This document shows positions 49,274 through 58,162 of a DNA stretch of 64,000 nt, one piece after another. Below the pieces are notes generated by a model that was given only the letters and a program-made list of their open reading frames with translations, made no database searches and was not told where the DNA came from. The translations under genes and the position numbers were made by a program. Positions within the stretch are counted from its first letter, which is position 1. The number at the start of each line of letters is the position of its first letter. The DNA comes from Streptomyces rapamycinicus NRRL 5491 (GTDB lineage Bacteria > Actinomycetota > Actinomycetes > Streptomycetales > Streptomycetaceae): positions 7,316,001 through 7,380,000 of the forward strand of contig NZ_CP085193.1 of the NCBI RefSeq assembly GCF_024298965.1. Direction: 5' to 3'.

Positions 49274-50035
49274 TCAGATGGAGAGGGAGAGCAGCATCGG
49301 GGCCGCCTCGCGGTTGAGGGTGTCCGCGGCCTGGCGGAGACGGTGGGCATGGGCCAGGGGGAGGGAGAGGGCCAGACAGCCCACCGAGCGCCCGGCGCTG
49401 ATCGGCACCGCCGCGCAGACCGTGCCGACCGCGTATTCTTGCAGGTCAAGGACGGGCACGGTGGCGGGCTGGCTGTCCAGCTTGCGGAACAGCACCTTCT
49501 CGTTGGTGGTGGTCCGGGAGGTGAGCCGCACCGTCTTGTGGCGGGCGAGGTGATCGCGGCGGCTGTCGTGGTCGAGCTGGGTGAGCAGGCATTTGCCGAG
49601 CGCCATGGCGTGGGCGGCGGAGCGGAAGTCCACCCACTCGTTGACCTTGGGGGCGCGCGGCCCGTCCGCGTACTGGGTGATCTTGATTTCGCCGTCCACA
49701 TAGCGGCTGAGGTAGACCGCCGCGCCCACCGAGTCGCGCAGGGCGATGAGCGACTGCTGGAGCTTGTCCCGGACGGCGTGGCCGCGGTCGGGGGCGGCGG
49801 AGCCCAGCAGGGTCAGTGCGTTGCCGCCGACGTAGGCGCCGTCGGCGATCTGCTCCACGTAGCCCTCGCGGCGCAGCATCCGCAGCAGGTCGGCGAGCTG
49901 GTGGGCCGGTAGCCGGGTCTCCCTGGCGAGCATGATGTCGCTGACGCCGGACGAGTGTTTGGCGACGACCTCCAGGATGCGGAGGGCGTGCTGCACCGAG
50001 TGGAACGGCGCGGTCGGCTCGGGCCTGAGCGCCAC
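49274..50035 (-). CDS. IclR-family transcriptional regulator
   Basis: 253 residues from the GTG at 50035, which has GGGGGGAAATC upstream; longer frames exist but lack support. The N-terminal winged helix (about 10-70) has VQHALRILEVVAKHSSGVSD and REGYVEQIADGAYVGG. The C-terminal IclR effector domain follows, with GAAVYLSRYVDGEIKI, AHAMALGKCLL and AVPISAGRSVGCLALSLPL. IclR proteins sense small organic acids and control catabolic operons. It follows ehuA on the same strand and probably regulates the importer and neighbouring catabolic genes. Confidence 0.9.
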   Translation of the reverse strand: MALRPEPTAPFHSVQHALRILEVVAKHSSGVSDIMLARETRLPAHQLADLLRMLRREGYVEQIADGAYVGGNALTLLGSAAPDRGHAVRDKLQQSLIALRDSVGAAVYLSRYVDGEIKITQYADGPRAPKVNEWVDFRSAAHAMALGKCLLTQLDHDSRRDHLARHKTVRLTSRTTTNEKVLFRKLDSQPATVPVLDLQEYAVGTVCAAVPISAGRSVGCLALSLPLAHAHRLRQAADTLNREAAPMLLSLSI

Positions 50036-50294
50036 GATTTCCCCCCTCGCAGGTTGGCGTGGCTTTGTATCACGATAACCGCCAAGGGGCTTATCCGGAT
50101 CGGCTGTTGAGGATATTGCCGAGGCGTATCGGCCCCGGTCAGCTGGGGCGTATGTCCTCGGCATATGACAATGGCGCGCCCCCGCGGGAGGGTCGCGGGG
50201 GCGGCGCCGGACCGGGCCCGGCCGGGGCCGGATGATCCATCCGTCAGGGGGCGGATGATCAGCCCGGCAGCGGTCGGACGATCCGGCCGAGGGG

Positions 50295-51098
50295 TCAGAG
50301 AACCGCGCTCAGGAACTCCCTCGTCCGCTCGTGCTCCGGCTCGGTGAAGATCTTCTCCGGCGGTCCGGACTCGATCACCCGGCCGGAGTCGAACATCAGT
50401 ACATCGTCGGAGATGTCCCGCGCGAAGTTCATCTCATGGGTGACACAGAGCATGGTGATGTCCGTTGTGTGAGCGATGTCACGCAGCACATCCAGCACCC
50501 CGGCCACCAGCTCCGGGTCCAGCGCCGACGTCACCTCGTCCAGCAGCATCACCTGCGGCCGCATCGCCAGCGCCCGGGCGATCGCCACCCGCTGCTGCTG
50601 CCCGCCGGACAGCTGTGTCGGGTACGCGTCGCACTTGTCGCCGAGCCCGACCAGGTCGAGCAGCTCCCGGGCGCGGGTCTCGGCCTCGTCCTTGTTGAGG
50701 CCCAGCACGTTCACCGGGGCCTCGGTGATGTTCCGCAGCACCCGCATATTGGGGAAGAGGTTGAACTGCTGGAAGACCATTCCGATCTTCTTGCGCACCT
50801 CTCTGGTGTGCTTCTCGCCCGCCGGGACCAGCTTGCCGCCCTTGTCCTCATGGGTCAGGTAGTCGCCGTCGACCTTGATCGTGCCCTCGTCCGGCTTGAT
50901 CAGCGTCATCAGCAACCGCAGGATCGTGGTCTTGCCCGAACCCGAGGGGCCGATCAGGGTGACGTGCTTACCGGAGGAGACCGAGAAGTCGAGGTTGTCC
51001 AGGACCGTATTGCTGCCGAAGCGCTTGGTCACCTGGTCGAAGCGGATCAGTTCACTGCCGTCCACGGCAGGGTTCGTGTGGTCGGTTTCAGTGGCCAA
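50295..51098 (-). CDS. ehuA: Amino-acid-type ABC transporter ATPase (Ehu-like)
   Basis: 267 residues from a TTG start (GGAG seven bases upstream) overlapping the permease gene by 11 bp. Walker A GPSGSGKTT, Q loop GMVFQQFNLFPN, signature LSGGQQQRVAIARAL, Walker B VMLLDEVTSALDPE and switch His VTHEMNFA are intact. Sequence and gene order match the Ehu ectoine/hydroxyectoine subfamily of polar amino-acid importers. It energises uptake at the inner face of the membrane. No ectoine-degrading EutD/EutE homolog is seen in the window, so the substrate may be different. Confidence 0.9.
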   Translation of the reverse strand: MATETDHTNPAVDGSELIRFDQVTKRFGSNTVLDNLDFSVSSGKHVTLIGPSGSGKTTILRLLMTLIKPDEGTIKVDGDYLTHEDKGGKLVPAGEKHTREVRKKIGMVFQQFNLFPNMRVLRNITEAPVNVLGLNKDEAETRARELLDLVGLGDKCDAYPTQLSGGQQQRVAIARALAMRPQVMLLDEVTSALDPELVAGVLDVLRDIAHTTDITMLCVTHEMNFARDISDDVLMFDSGRVIESGPPEKIFTEPEHERTREFLSAVL

Positions 51099-51738
51099 GA
51101 CGACGCTCCAGGGCTCGCATCAGAAGGGAAGCCGGATAGGCGATGAGGATGAAGGCGATGCCGACCATCGTGTAGGGCTCGATGTACTGGAAGGACGACG
51201 CGCCCTCCGCGCGCGCCTTCTGCAGCATGTCGACGACGCCGATCAGCGCGAGCATCGGGGAGTCCTTCAGCATCGCGATGACGTAGTTGCCCAGTGCGGG
51301 CACCACCCGGCGAATGGCCTGCGGCAGGATCACCGCGGTCCAGGTACGGCCGCGGGAGAGGCTGAGCGCGGTCGCCGCCTCCCACTGGCCCTTGGGCACA
51401 CCGTCGATACCGGCCCGGTAGACCTCGGCGGTGTACGTCGAGTAGTGCAGACCGAGCGCGATCACCCCGGTGGTGAGCGCCGAGAACTTGATGTCCCAGG
51501 TCGGCAGTACGTAGTAGAAGAAGAACAGCTGCACCAGCAGCGGCGTGTTGCGGATGAACTCCACGACCGCCGCCACCGGCCAGCGGACGAAGCGGGTCGG
51601 CGAGCGGAAGGCCATCGCCCACACCAGGCCGAGCGCGAACGCCAGGACCGAGCCCAGGGCGGTCGCCTCCAGGGTGATCAGCAGTCCGTTGCCCAGCTCG
51701 GGGAGGAAGTCCTTCGCCACATCCCAGTTCCAGCTCAC
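51088..51738 (-). CDS. ehuD: ABC transporter permease, Ehu-like
   Basis: 216 residues from a GTG overlapping the upstream permease stop. It has five membrane helices with the HisM-type segment FIRNTPLLVQLFFFYYVLPTW split across helix 2-3 and the EAA loop EAATALSLSRGRTWTAVILP. It forms the heterodimeric channel with EhuC for an Ehu-type importer. The strand order ehuB-C-D-A is conserved among such operons. Both permeases differ enough to form a true heterodimer. Confidence 0.88.
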   Translation of the reverse strand: MSWNWDVAKDFLPELGNGLLITLEATALGSVLAFALGLVWAMAFRSPTRFVRWPVAAVVEFIRNTPLLVQLFFFYYVLPTWDIKFSALTTGVIALGLHYSTYTAEVYRAGIDGVPKGQWEAATALSLSRGRTWTAVILPQAIRRVVPALGNYVIAMLKDSPMLALIGVVDMLQKARAEGASSFQYIEPYTMVGIAFILIAYPASLLMRALERRLGH

Positions 51739-52487
51739 TGGGCACCTCCCGCCGTGATGATGTTGGACGACTGCTCGGCCTCCTGGCGCGAGGACAGCTT
51801 CCGGGTGATCAGCGGGCCCTTGCCGGACTTCACGGGGGCCTGCCCGATGCCCGCCTTGGCGCGCCGCTCCAGCAGCCGCATCAGCCGGGTGAGGACGAAG
51901 GCCAGCACGAAGTAGAGAACCAGGATGATCGCGTAGATCTCCAGGCTGTCACCGGTCGCCAGCCGCGAGAGCTGGGCGGCGAAGGTGATGTCGGCGACGC
52001 TCACCGCGGAGACCAGGGCGGTCGCCTTCAACAGCTCGATCAGCAGATTGTTGAAGGGCGGGATCATCTCCGGGATCGCCTGCGGCAGGATCACCCGGCG
52101 CATCCGCTGCGCGGGCGTGAAGCTGAGCGCGATGGCCGCCTCACGCTGCGCCGGGGCCACCGCGGCGATCGCGCCACGCACGATCTCCGAGCCGTACGCC
52201 CCGTAGGTGAGGCCCAGCGCCAGTACCGCGGCCCACATCGGCACCAGCTGGAACTGGAACGCCAGTGGCATCACGAAGAACAGCCAGAACATCAGCACCA
52301 GGGCCGAGGTGCCGCGGAAGACCTCCACATAGAAGCCGGTCAGGAAGCGGACGATCCACAGCGGGGAGGTGCGCGCGATCCCGATGCCGAACGCCACGAC
52401 GGCCGCGAAGATCGCGCTGTACAGGGTCAGCTGGATGGTGATCCAGATGCCCGGAAGAAGCCAGTTTTCCCACAGCCCGGCCGTCAT
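51735..52487 (-). CDS. ehuC: ABC transporter permease, Ehu-like
   Basis: 250 residues from the ATG at 52487, which overlaps the stop of ehuB (ATGA). It has five membrane helices, the motif EVFRGTSALVLMFWLFFVMP, the EAA loop EAAIALSFTPAQRMRRVILP and a hydrophilic C-terminal tail (SGKGPLITRKLSSRQEAEQS). It is the partner of EhuD and contacts EhuA inside the cell. Overlaps on both sides imply strict co-translation. Confidence 0.88.
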   Translation of the reverse strand: MTAGLWENWLLPGIWITIQLTLYSAIFAAVVAFGIGIARTSPLWIVRFLTGFYVEVFRGTSALVLMFWLFFVMPLAFQFQLVPMWAAVLALGLTYGAYGSEIVRGAIAAVAPAQREAAIALSFTPAQRMRRVILPQAIPEMIPPFNNLLIELLKATALVSAVSVADITFAAQLSRLATGDSLEIYAIILVLYFVLAFVLTRLMRLLERRAKAGIGQAPVKSGKGPLITRKLSSRQEAEQSSNIITAGGAQ

Positions 52488-53359
52488 GAGCACAGCTCCT
52501 TGGCGGTCAGATCGGTCATCTCTTCCTTGGTGAAGCCGAAGGGCCGCACGATGCGCAGCAGCTCGCCGCTCTTCTTCATCTTGTGCAGCTCCACGTTGAA
52601 GGCGTCCCGGAGCTTGGTCTCCTCCGGCCGGAAGGCGAAGCCGCCGGCGCCGATGTCCGGCTTGCCGTCGACGTACGCCTGGAACGGCTCGGTGGCCTCG
52701 GCCCGCTGGCTGTTCCGCTGCTTCACCACGTTGTGGACGGTCACGGTCGTGCCCGCGAAGACATCCGCCCGGCCCTGCTCCACGGCCAGCAGCCCGGCCA
52801 GCTGGTCGGGGAGGATCAGCATGTCGCTCTGCTTGATCCCGGCGTCCTCCGCGTAGCCGATCTCGGCGTAGGCGGTGCCGGTGGCCATCTTGGCCTTCTG
52901 CTTAAAGATGTCTTCGTAATTGTGCAGGTTTTTGGGGTTCCCCTTGCGCACGATGAACGCGTCACGCATGCGGTAGTCGGGGTCCGAGAAGATCACCTGG
53001 GCGCAGCGTTCGGGGTTGATGTACATCCCCGCCGAGACCACGTCGAACTGCTGCGAGCGAAGGCCCGGAATGAGCGAGCCGAACTCGGTCGGCACCGGCT
53101 GGACCTTGGGCACGCCCAGCCGCTTGAAGATGACTTTCGCGATCTCCGGCGCCTCGCCGGTGAACTCGCCGTTCTCGTCGATGTAGCCGAATGGGATCTC
53201 CCCCGCAATTCCCAGCCGGACCGTCCCCTGCGACCGCAGTCGCTCCAGCAGATTGCCCCCGTCCTTGGCGCCCGAGCCGGACACCCGGCTGCAGCCGGCC
53301 GCGCCCAGCAGACCCAGGGCCGCACCGCCGGCGAGAAGAGCGCGGCGGCTTGGACCCAT
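52484..53359 (-). CDS. ehuB: Ehu-like substrate-binding lipoprotein
   Basis: 291 residues from the ATG at 53359. An SRRALLAGG start suggests Tat export and GAAGC is a lipobox at about residue 23. The mature protein is a family-3 binding protein: GTVRLGIAGEIPFGYIDENG, EFGSLIPGLRSQQFDVVSAG, SDPDYRMRDAFIVRKGNPKN and PDIGAGGFAFRPEETKLRDA. EhuB proteins bind ectoine or hydroxyectoine; the aromatic cage residues cannot be verified by eye, so another zwitterion is possible. The gene is the first of the ehuBCDA operon and is divergent from the DUF3830 gene, with a 168-bp shared promoter region. Confidence 0.87.
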   Translation of the reverse strand: MGPSRRALLAGGAALGLLGAAGCSRVSGSGAKDGGNLLERLRSQGTVRLGIAGEIPFGYIDENGEFTGEAPEIAKVIFKRLGVPKVQPVPTEFGSLIPGLRSQQFDVVSAGMYINPERCAQVIFSDPDYRMRDAFIVRKGNPKNLHNYEDIFKQKAKMATGTAYAEIGYAEDAGIKQSDMLILPDQLAGLLAVEQGRADVFAGTTVTVHNVVKQRNSQRAEATEPFQAYVDGKPDIGAGGFAFRPEETKLRDAFNVELHKMKKSGELLRIVRPFGFTKEEMTDLTAKELCS

Positions 53360-53527
53360 TTTTGCTATTTCTCTGCTATCGGTGTCTTTCCCACGTGGTG
53401 GAGCCATGGGCGCGCGGCTACCCGACTCCGGCAAATGTATGCGGGTCGTTTCCGGCCCTTGATACAGCCGATGTCTGGGTAGTCCCCTGGGACAGGACTG
53501 GTTCCGAAGCGACCTGGAGGAAAGTCG

Positions 53528-54037
53528 ATGGTTGACCGAGCCGACCGGTTCATCGAGGTCTCGCTCGACAAGCGCGGGGTGAGCTGCACGGCCAAGCTCC
53601 TTGACGATCTCGCGCCGATCACCTGCGACGCGGTGTGGAACGCGCTGCCGCTCGGGGGTGACGTGTATCACGCGAAGTACGCACGCAACGAGATCTACGC
53701 ACTGCTGCCCCCCTTCGCGCCCGAGGAGCCGCCCCTCGAAAACCCGACGATCACCCCGATCCCCGGGGACCTGTGCTATTTCACCTTCACGGACACCCAG
53801 CTCGGGACCAAGTCGTACGGATACGAGACCGAGGCCAAGCACCAGGGGCGGCGGCAGGTGATCGACCTGGCGCTCTTCTACGAGCGGAACAACCTGCTGA
53901 TCAACGGCGACGCGGGCTGGGTGCCCGGGATCGTCTGGGGCTCGATCGTGGACGGCCTCGACCGGATGGCCGACGCCTGCCAGGACCTGTGGCGCGCGGG
54001 GGCGCTGGGGGAGACCCTGAACTTCCGCCGCGCGTAG
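53528..54037 (+). CDS. DUF3830 family protein
   Basis: 169 residues with an excellent GGAGGAAAG site. The family has a cyclophilin-like fold: FIEVSLDKRGVSCTAKLLDD, PLGGDVYHAKYARNEIYALL, PGDLCYFTFTDTQLGTKSYG and LLINGDAGWVPGIVWGSIVD. The biochemical role of DUF3830 is unknown; genes for it are often next to amidases and maleate-isomerase-like proteins, as here. It lacks a signal peptide. Divergent from ehuB, so probably co-regulated with the importer by the IclR protein. Confidence 0.85.
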   Translation: MVDRADRFIEVSLDKRGVSCTAKLLDDLAPITCDAVWNALPLGGDVYHAKYARNEIYALLPPFAPEEPPLENPTITPIPGDLCYFTFTDTQLGTKSYGYETEAKHQGRRQVIDLALFYERNNLLINGDAGWVPGIVWGSIVDGLDRMADACQDLWRAGALGETLNFRRA

Positions 54038-54044
54038 ACCTCGG

Positions 54045-54260
54045 CTCGCGCCGGGCACGGGCCCCGAGCCGGGCACGGGACTCGCGTCGGGCACGGGCCT
54101 GGCGCCGGGCACGGGCTCTCGGCCTGTGCCCGGCGCAGCGCATGGGCCGCGCTCGGGCCGTGCGCTGCGCCGCGCTCGAGCCGGGCTCGGGCAGCGCATG
54201 GGCCGGGCTCGGGCCGGGCTCGGGCTCGGCTCTGGGCGGAGCCGTCCCGGGCCCGGCCCC
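54045..54260. repeat. Degenerate tandem GC repeats
   Basis: CGGGCACGGG recurs four times at ~18-bp spacing in the first part, followed by several CGGGCTCGGG/GGCAGCGCATGGGCC units. It lies between the 3' ends of the convergent DUF3830 and amidase genes and shows no coding character. It may be a composite transcription barrier or a slippage-prone spacer. Confidence 0.6.
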
Positions 54261-54265
54261 GGGCC

Positions 54266-55681
54266 TTACGCCGCCGGGGGGCGCACCCCGTCCGCGAGCC
54301 CCGCCTCGAACAGCGCGTGCGCCGCGCGCAGCACAAGCGCGTCCGCGTGGCGCGCGCCCACCAGCTGCACCCCGATCGGCAGGCCCGCGACGCTGAGGCC
54401 GCACGGCACCGAGGCCGCGGGCTGCTGGGTCAGGTTGAACGGGTAGGTGAACGGCGTCCAGCCGGTCCACCGGGTGTGCTCCGACCCCTTGGGCACCTCC
54501 ACCCCCGCCTCGAACGCGGTGATCGGCAGCGCCGGGGTGACCAACAGGTCGTACGCGGAGTGGAACCGCCCCATGGCGTGGCCGAGTGCCATCCGCACAT
54601 CCACGGCCGCCAGATAGTCCAGCGCGCTGTACGACGCCCCCTGGGCGCAGATCTCGCGCAGCCCCGGGTCCAGCAGCTCCCAGTCCTCCTGCCCCAGTGG
54701 CTGCACCACCCGGGCCGCGCCGCTGAACCACAGCGTGTGGAACGCCTCCACCGGGTCCTCGAACCCCGGGTCGATCTCCTCGACCACCGCGCCCAGCTCC
54801 GCCAGCAGGTCCACCGCCCGCCGCACCGACGCGGCCACCTCCGGGTCGACCACGGCCGAGCCGCCGAGCGCGGGGCTGTAGGCGATCCGCAGGCCGTCCA
54901 CCCCGCCCCCGCCGGAGGTGAGGGCCTCCCGGAAGCCGCCCCCCGCGGGCCCCAGCTGGGACCAGTCGCGCCAGTCCGGACCGGAGATCACATCCATCAG
55001 CAGCGCCGCGTCGGCCGCGTCCCGGGTCATCGGCCCCACATGGGCCAGGGTGCCGAACGCGCTCGCCGGGTAGAGCGGAACCCTCCCATAGGTGGGTTTC
55101 AGCGCGAAGATGCCGCAGAAGGCCGCCGGGATCCGGACCGAACCCCCGCCGTCCGTCCCCAGGCTCAGCGGACCCGCGCCCAGCGCGACCGCGGCCGCGC
55201 TGCCGCCACTGGAGCCGCCCGCGGTCCGCTGGGGGTCGTACGGATTGCCGGTGACCCCGTGGACCGGGCTGTCGGTGACGCCCTTCCAGCCGAACTCCGG
55301 GGTCGTGGTCTTCCCCACGAACACCGCGCCGTGCTCGCGCAGCCGCGCCACCGAGGGCGCGTCCTCGTCCCATGCCCCGGCCTCGGGCCGTACGGTCCGC
55401 GAACCGCGCAGGGTGGGGGCGCCGCGCTGCAACAGGATGTCCTTCACCGACACCGGGACGCCGTCCACCAGGCCCACCGGGGCTCCGCGCCGCCACCGCT
55501 CGGCGGACTCCTCCGCCTGCCGCAGCGCGCCCTCGGCGTCCACCCGGGTGAAGGCGTTCACCTCCGGCTGAATCTGCTCGATCCGGTGGAGGACGGCACG
55601 GGTCGCCTCGACGGGGGAGAGCTCGCCGGAGGCATAGCGCTCGACGAGTTGAACGGCTGTCAGGTCGTGCATGTCGGTCAT
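54266..55681 (-). CDS. Amidase signature family hydrolase
   Basis: 471 residues, the full length for the family. The Ser-cisSer-Lys triad is visible: Lys in VPVSVKDILLQ, the Gly/Ser motif TAGGSSGGSAAAVALG with the cis-Ser, and the nucleophile Ser in GTDGGGSVRIPAAFCG. It hydrolyses amide bonds with broad possible substrates. On the minus strand it follows the D-2-hydroxyacid dehydrogenase by 25 bp, so they are an operon. With the neighbouring DUF3830, Ehu-type importer and maleate-isomerase-like proteins it looks like a pathway that imports and deamidates a nitrogenous acid (inference). Confidence 0.9.
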   Translation of the reverse strand: MTDMHDLTAVQLVERYASGELSPVEATRAVLHRIEQIQPEVNAFTRVDAEGALRQAEESAERWRRGAPVGLVDGVPVSVKDILLQRGAPTLRGSRTVRPEAGAWDEDAPSVARLREHGAVFVGKTTTPEFGWKGVTDSPVHGVTGNPYDPQRTAGGSSGGSAAAVALGAGPLSLGTDGGGSVRIPAAFCGIFALKPTYGRVPLYPASAFGTLAHVGPMTRDAADAALLMDVISGPDWRDWSQLGPAGGGFREALTSGGGGVDGLRIAYSPALGGSAVVDPEVAASVRRAVDLLAELGAVVEEIDPGFEDPVEAFHTLWFSGAARVVQPLGQEDWELLDPGLREICAQGASYSALDYLAAVDVRMALGHAMGRFHSAYDLLVTPALPITAFEAGVEVPKGSEHTRWTGWTPFTYPFNLTQQPAASVPCGLSVAGLPIGVQLVGARHADALVLRAAHALFEAGLADGVRPPAA

Positions 55682-55706
55682 CCGGCTCTCCGTTCAGGTC
55701 CTGCGA

Positions 55707-56654
55707 TCAGTCCACCGGTACGTACCCGAGGCGTTTGTCGACGATGTTGAGCAGTGGTTCGCCCGCGCACCAGCGCTCGTAGTTGTCCTGGAACTGGTCG
55801 GCCAGATGGTCGCGCCACCCGACCGTGTCGCCGCTCATATGGGGCGAGACGAACAGCCCGGGCACGTCCCACAGGGGATCGTCCGAGGCCAGCGGCTCGT
55901 GTTCGAAGACGTCCAGGGCCGCGCCGGCGATCCGCCGGGCGACCAGGGCCGCCGTAAGGTCCTTCTCGACGACCAGGGGGCCGCGGCCGACGTTGATGAA
56001 CCGGGCGGACGGCTTCATCCGGTCGAAGACGGTGCGGTCGAACATGCCGCGGTTGGCGTCGGTGAGCGGCGCCGCGCTCACCACCCAGTCGGCCGACGGA
56101 AGCAGCTCGGGCAGCTCGTCGCCGCCGCGCACGCCCTGCCGGGCGGTGCGGCCCACCAGGTCGACCACCACGCCGAGCGCGGCCAGGGTGGAGCCGATCG
56201 CCCGGCCGATGGGACCCGCGCCCACCACCACGGCGCGCGTTCCGGCCAGCCGCATAGTCTCGCGGTGCTGCCAGCGCCGCTGCCGCTGCAGCTCCCAGCT
56301 TCCGTGGAAGTCCTTGGCCATGGCGACCACCAGACCGGCCACGTACTCCGCGATCGGCTGCTCGAAGACGCCTCGAGCATTGGTCAGTACCGTGTCGGAC
56401 GCGACGAGTTCGGGGCAGAGCAGCCGGTCCACCCCGGCGCTCGCGGTATGGACCCACGCCGGCCGGGGGCCCTCGCCGGGCCAGGCGTCGCGGACCGCGT
56501 CGGAGGAGAAGTCCCAGACCAGGAGCACATCCGCGGTGGGGAGCGCCTGGGGCAGCGAATTCTCGTCACAGACGAGCACCTTGGCCCGGCCGGCCACCCG
56601 GTCCAGGTGGACCGGCGGCTGGTCGCCGAAGACGACAACTGTGCTTTCGGACAT
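55707..56654 (-). CDS. D-2-hydroxyacid dehydrogenase
   Basis: 315 residues. The NAD-binding VVVGAGPIGRAIGSTLAALG lies in the second domain. The catalytic residues are Arg in NVGRGPLV, Glu in DVFEHEPL and His in SPHMSGDT. The call fits the 2-hydroxyacid dehydrogenase family acting on glycerate, glyoxylate or larger keto acids. It is upstream of the amidase in the same transcript and divergent from the first maleate-isomerase-like gene across a 171-bp gap. Probably reduces or oxidises an alpha-keto/hydroxy acid arising from the amidase step. Confidence 0.9.
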   Translation of the reverse strand: MSESTVVVFGDQPPVHLDRVAGRAKVLVCDENSLPQALPTADVLLVWDFSSDAVRDAWPGEGPRPAWVHTASAGVDRLLCPELVASDTVLTNARGVFEQPIAEYVAGLVVAMAKDFHGSWELQRQRRWQHRETMRLAGTRAVVVGAGPIGRAIGSTLAALGVVVDLVGRTARQGVRGGDELPELLPSADWVVSAAPLTDANRGMFDRTVFDRMKPSARFINVGRGPLVVEKDLTAALVARRIAGAALDVFEHEPLASDDPLWDVPGLFVSPHMSGDTVGWRDHLADQFQDNYERWCAGEPLLNIVDKRLGYVPVD

Positions 56655-56825
56655 AGGCGGGAAACCGTTTCGAAACGTGGATGGGTTTGCCTGAAGAAGG
56701 AGCGGGCAGACGCCTCAGTTTGAGGATTGACCACGCTAGGCAGCGGAAACTACCGTCGTCAACAACGGCTTCTGTCCCGGCGTCCCCGGCATCAGTCCGG
56801 CTCTCTCCATCCAAATCTCTGGCCA

Positions 56826-57845
56826 ATGGTCCAGTCCCTCCGTTCCGTATTGGGGCTCGCTTTGGACGTCTCTTTTCTGGGTGGCCCACGACCGCAGCGC
56901 GGCGTGGGTGTGGTGGCACCGTTCGACTTCGCACTCGACCGTGAGCTGTGGCGCTGGGTGCCGGACGAGGTATCCCTCCACCTCACCCGTACCCCGTTCG
57001 TACCCGTCGAGGTGAGCCTCGACCTGGCACGACTCGTGAGTGAGCACGAGACCTTGCACGACGCGGTGCAGGCGCTGGCGGCCGTCGCACCGGAAGTGGT
57101 GGCGTACGCGTGCACCTCGGGCAGTTTCGTCGGCGGTGTGGCCGGGGAGCGCGCGATGTGCGCGGCCATGTCCCAGGCGGGTGAGATCCCGTCGCTGACC
57201 ACCTCGGGCGCGCTGCTGGAGGCGCTGCGGGAGATCGGTGCCCGGCGGATCGCGGTGGTGACGCCGTACACCCAGTCCGTCACCGACTCGCTGGAGGAGT
57301 ACCTGGCCGAGGGCGGGATGACCGTCACCGGTCGGGCGTACCTCGGACTGACCCGGCACATCTGGAAGGTGCCGTACCGCGATGTGGTCGACATGGCCCG
57401 GCAGGCGGTGGTCGGGGCCACCGACGCGCTCTTCATCAGCTGCACCAATCTGCCGACCTACGACGTGATCCCGCAGCTGGAGGCGGAGCTGCGGATGCCC
57501 GTGCTGTCCGCGAACCAGGTCACCATGTGGGCGGCGCTGCGGGCGATCGGGGCCCGGGCCGTGGGGCCGTACCAGGCGCTGCTGGACCCGGTGGCCCGGT
57601 CCGGTCCGGCGGGGATGTCGGTGTCGCCGAGCGGCCCGTTCCCGGTGACGGACCCGGTCGTCGAGTCGATGCTCGGGGCCGTGGAGGCGGTCGAGTCCGT
57701 GGTGGACGAGCCGGAGGCGGCGCTGGCCGGGGCGGCCTCGCCGGGGCCGGACGGCGACCCGGCCGACGGGCTCGATCCGGGCTTCGGCACCGGCCTCGGC
57801 GAGGGCCCCTACCTGGACGACTCCGGAGGCCCGGCCGCGGGGTGA
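56826..57845 (+). CDS. Maleate isomerase/arylmalonate decarboxylase-like protein (both Cys)
   Basis: 339 residues from the ATG at 56826 (a TTG at 56862 is an alternative). The Asp/Glu-racemase superfamily fold is recognisable with two catalytic Cys: VAYACTSGSFVGG and LFISCTNLPTYDV. GVGVVAPFDFALDRELWRW at the start and SANQVTMWAALRAIG near the C-terminus match the maleate cis-trans isomerase branch. Family members isomerise maleate to fumarate or decarboxylate malonates. The last ~60 residues are a Gly/Asp-rich tail, unlike the family. Probably part of the catabolic unit with the amidase and Ehu importer. Confidence 0.85.
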   Translation: MVQSLRSVLGLALDVSFLGGPRPQRGVGVVAPFDFALDRELWRWVPDEVSLHLTRTPFVPVEVSLDLARLVSEHETLHDAVQALAAVAPEVVAYACTSGSFVGGVAGERAMCAAMSQAGEIPSLTTSGALLEALREIGARRIAVVTPYTQSVTDSLEEYLAEGGMTVTGRAYLGLTRHIWKVPYRDVVDMARQAVVGATDALFISCTNLPTYDVIPQLEAELRMPVLSANQVTMWAALRAIGARAVGPYQALLDPVARSGPAGMSVSPSGPFPVTDPVVESMLGAVEAVESVVDEPEAALAGAASPGPDGDPADGLDPGFGTGLGEGPYLDDSGGPAAG

Positions 57846-58162
57846 GACGGCGGTCCGGCGTGATGTGACGTGATGTGAAGGGTGGCCCGCCTCTGAACAA
57901 GGGGGTGGGCGCCCTGGCGCGGCCGGACCCGGCCCGGCGTTCGGGGTGGGCCCCGGCGTGGCGTTCGGGGTGTCCCGGTATGGCGTTCGGGGTGGGTCCC
58001 CCGGCGTGGCCGGGAAGCCTGTCCGGGTGGGACGGGCAGGCCCGTCACCTACGCGAGGGAGGCTGTCCGGCGGATGGGAACCCGCCGGGCGTCCGCGGTG
58101 TAGGACAAGTGACAGCAGTGCAGGGGCGGCGCTCGCGGGGGCCGCCAGTCAAGGAGGCAGTC
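57846..58162. other. Interval with triplicated 13-mer before the second isomerase-like gene
   Basis: 317 bp without a real gene. GGCGTTCGGGGTG is repeated at 57936-57948, 57960-57972 and 57982-57994. The last 90 bp are more ordinary and contain the AAGGAGG site for the next gene. A promoter could not be assigned. Confidence 0.5.

Noticed and set aside
54045..54260. Ala/Gly/Arg-rich ORFs in the DUF3830-amidase spacer
   Set aside because: They are translations of short tandem repeats with no start signal or conserved motif.
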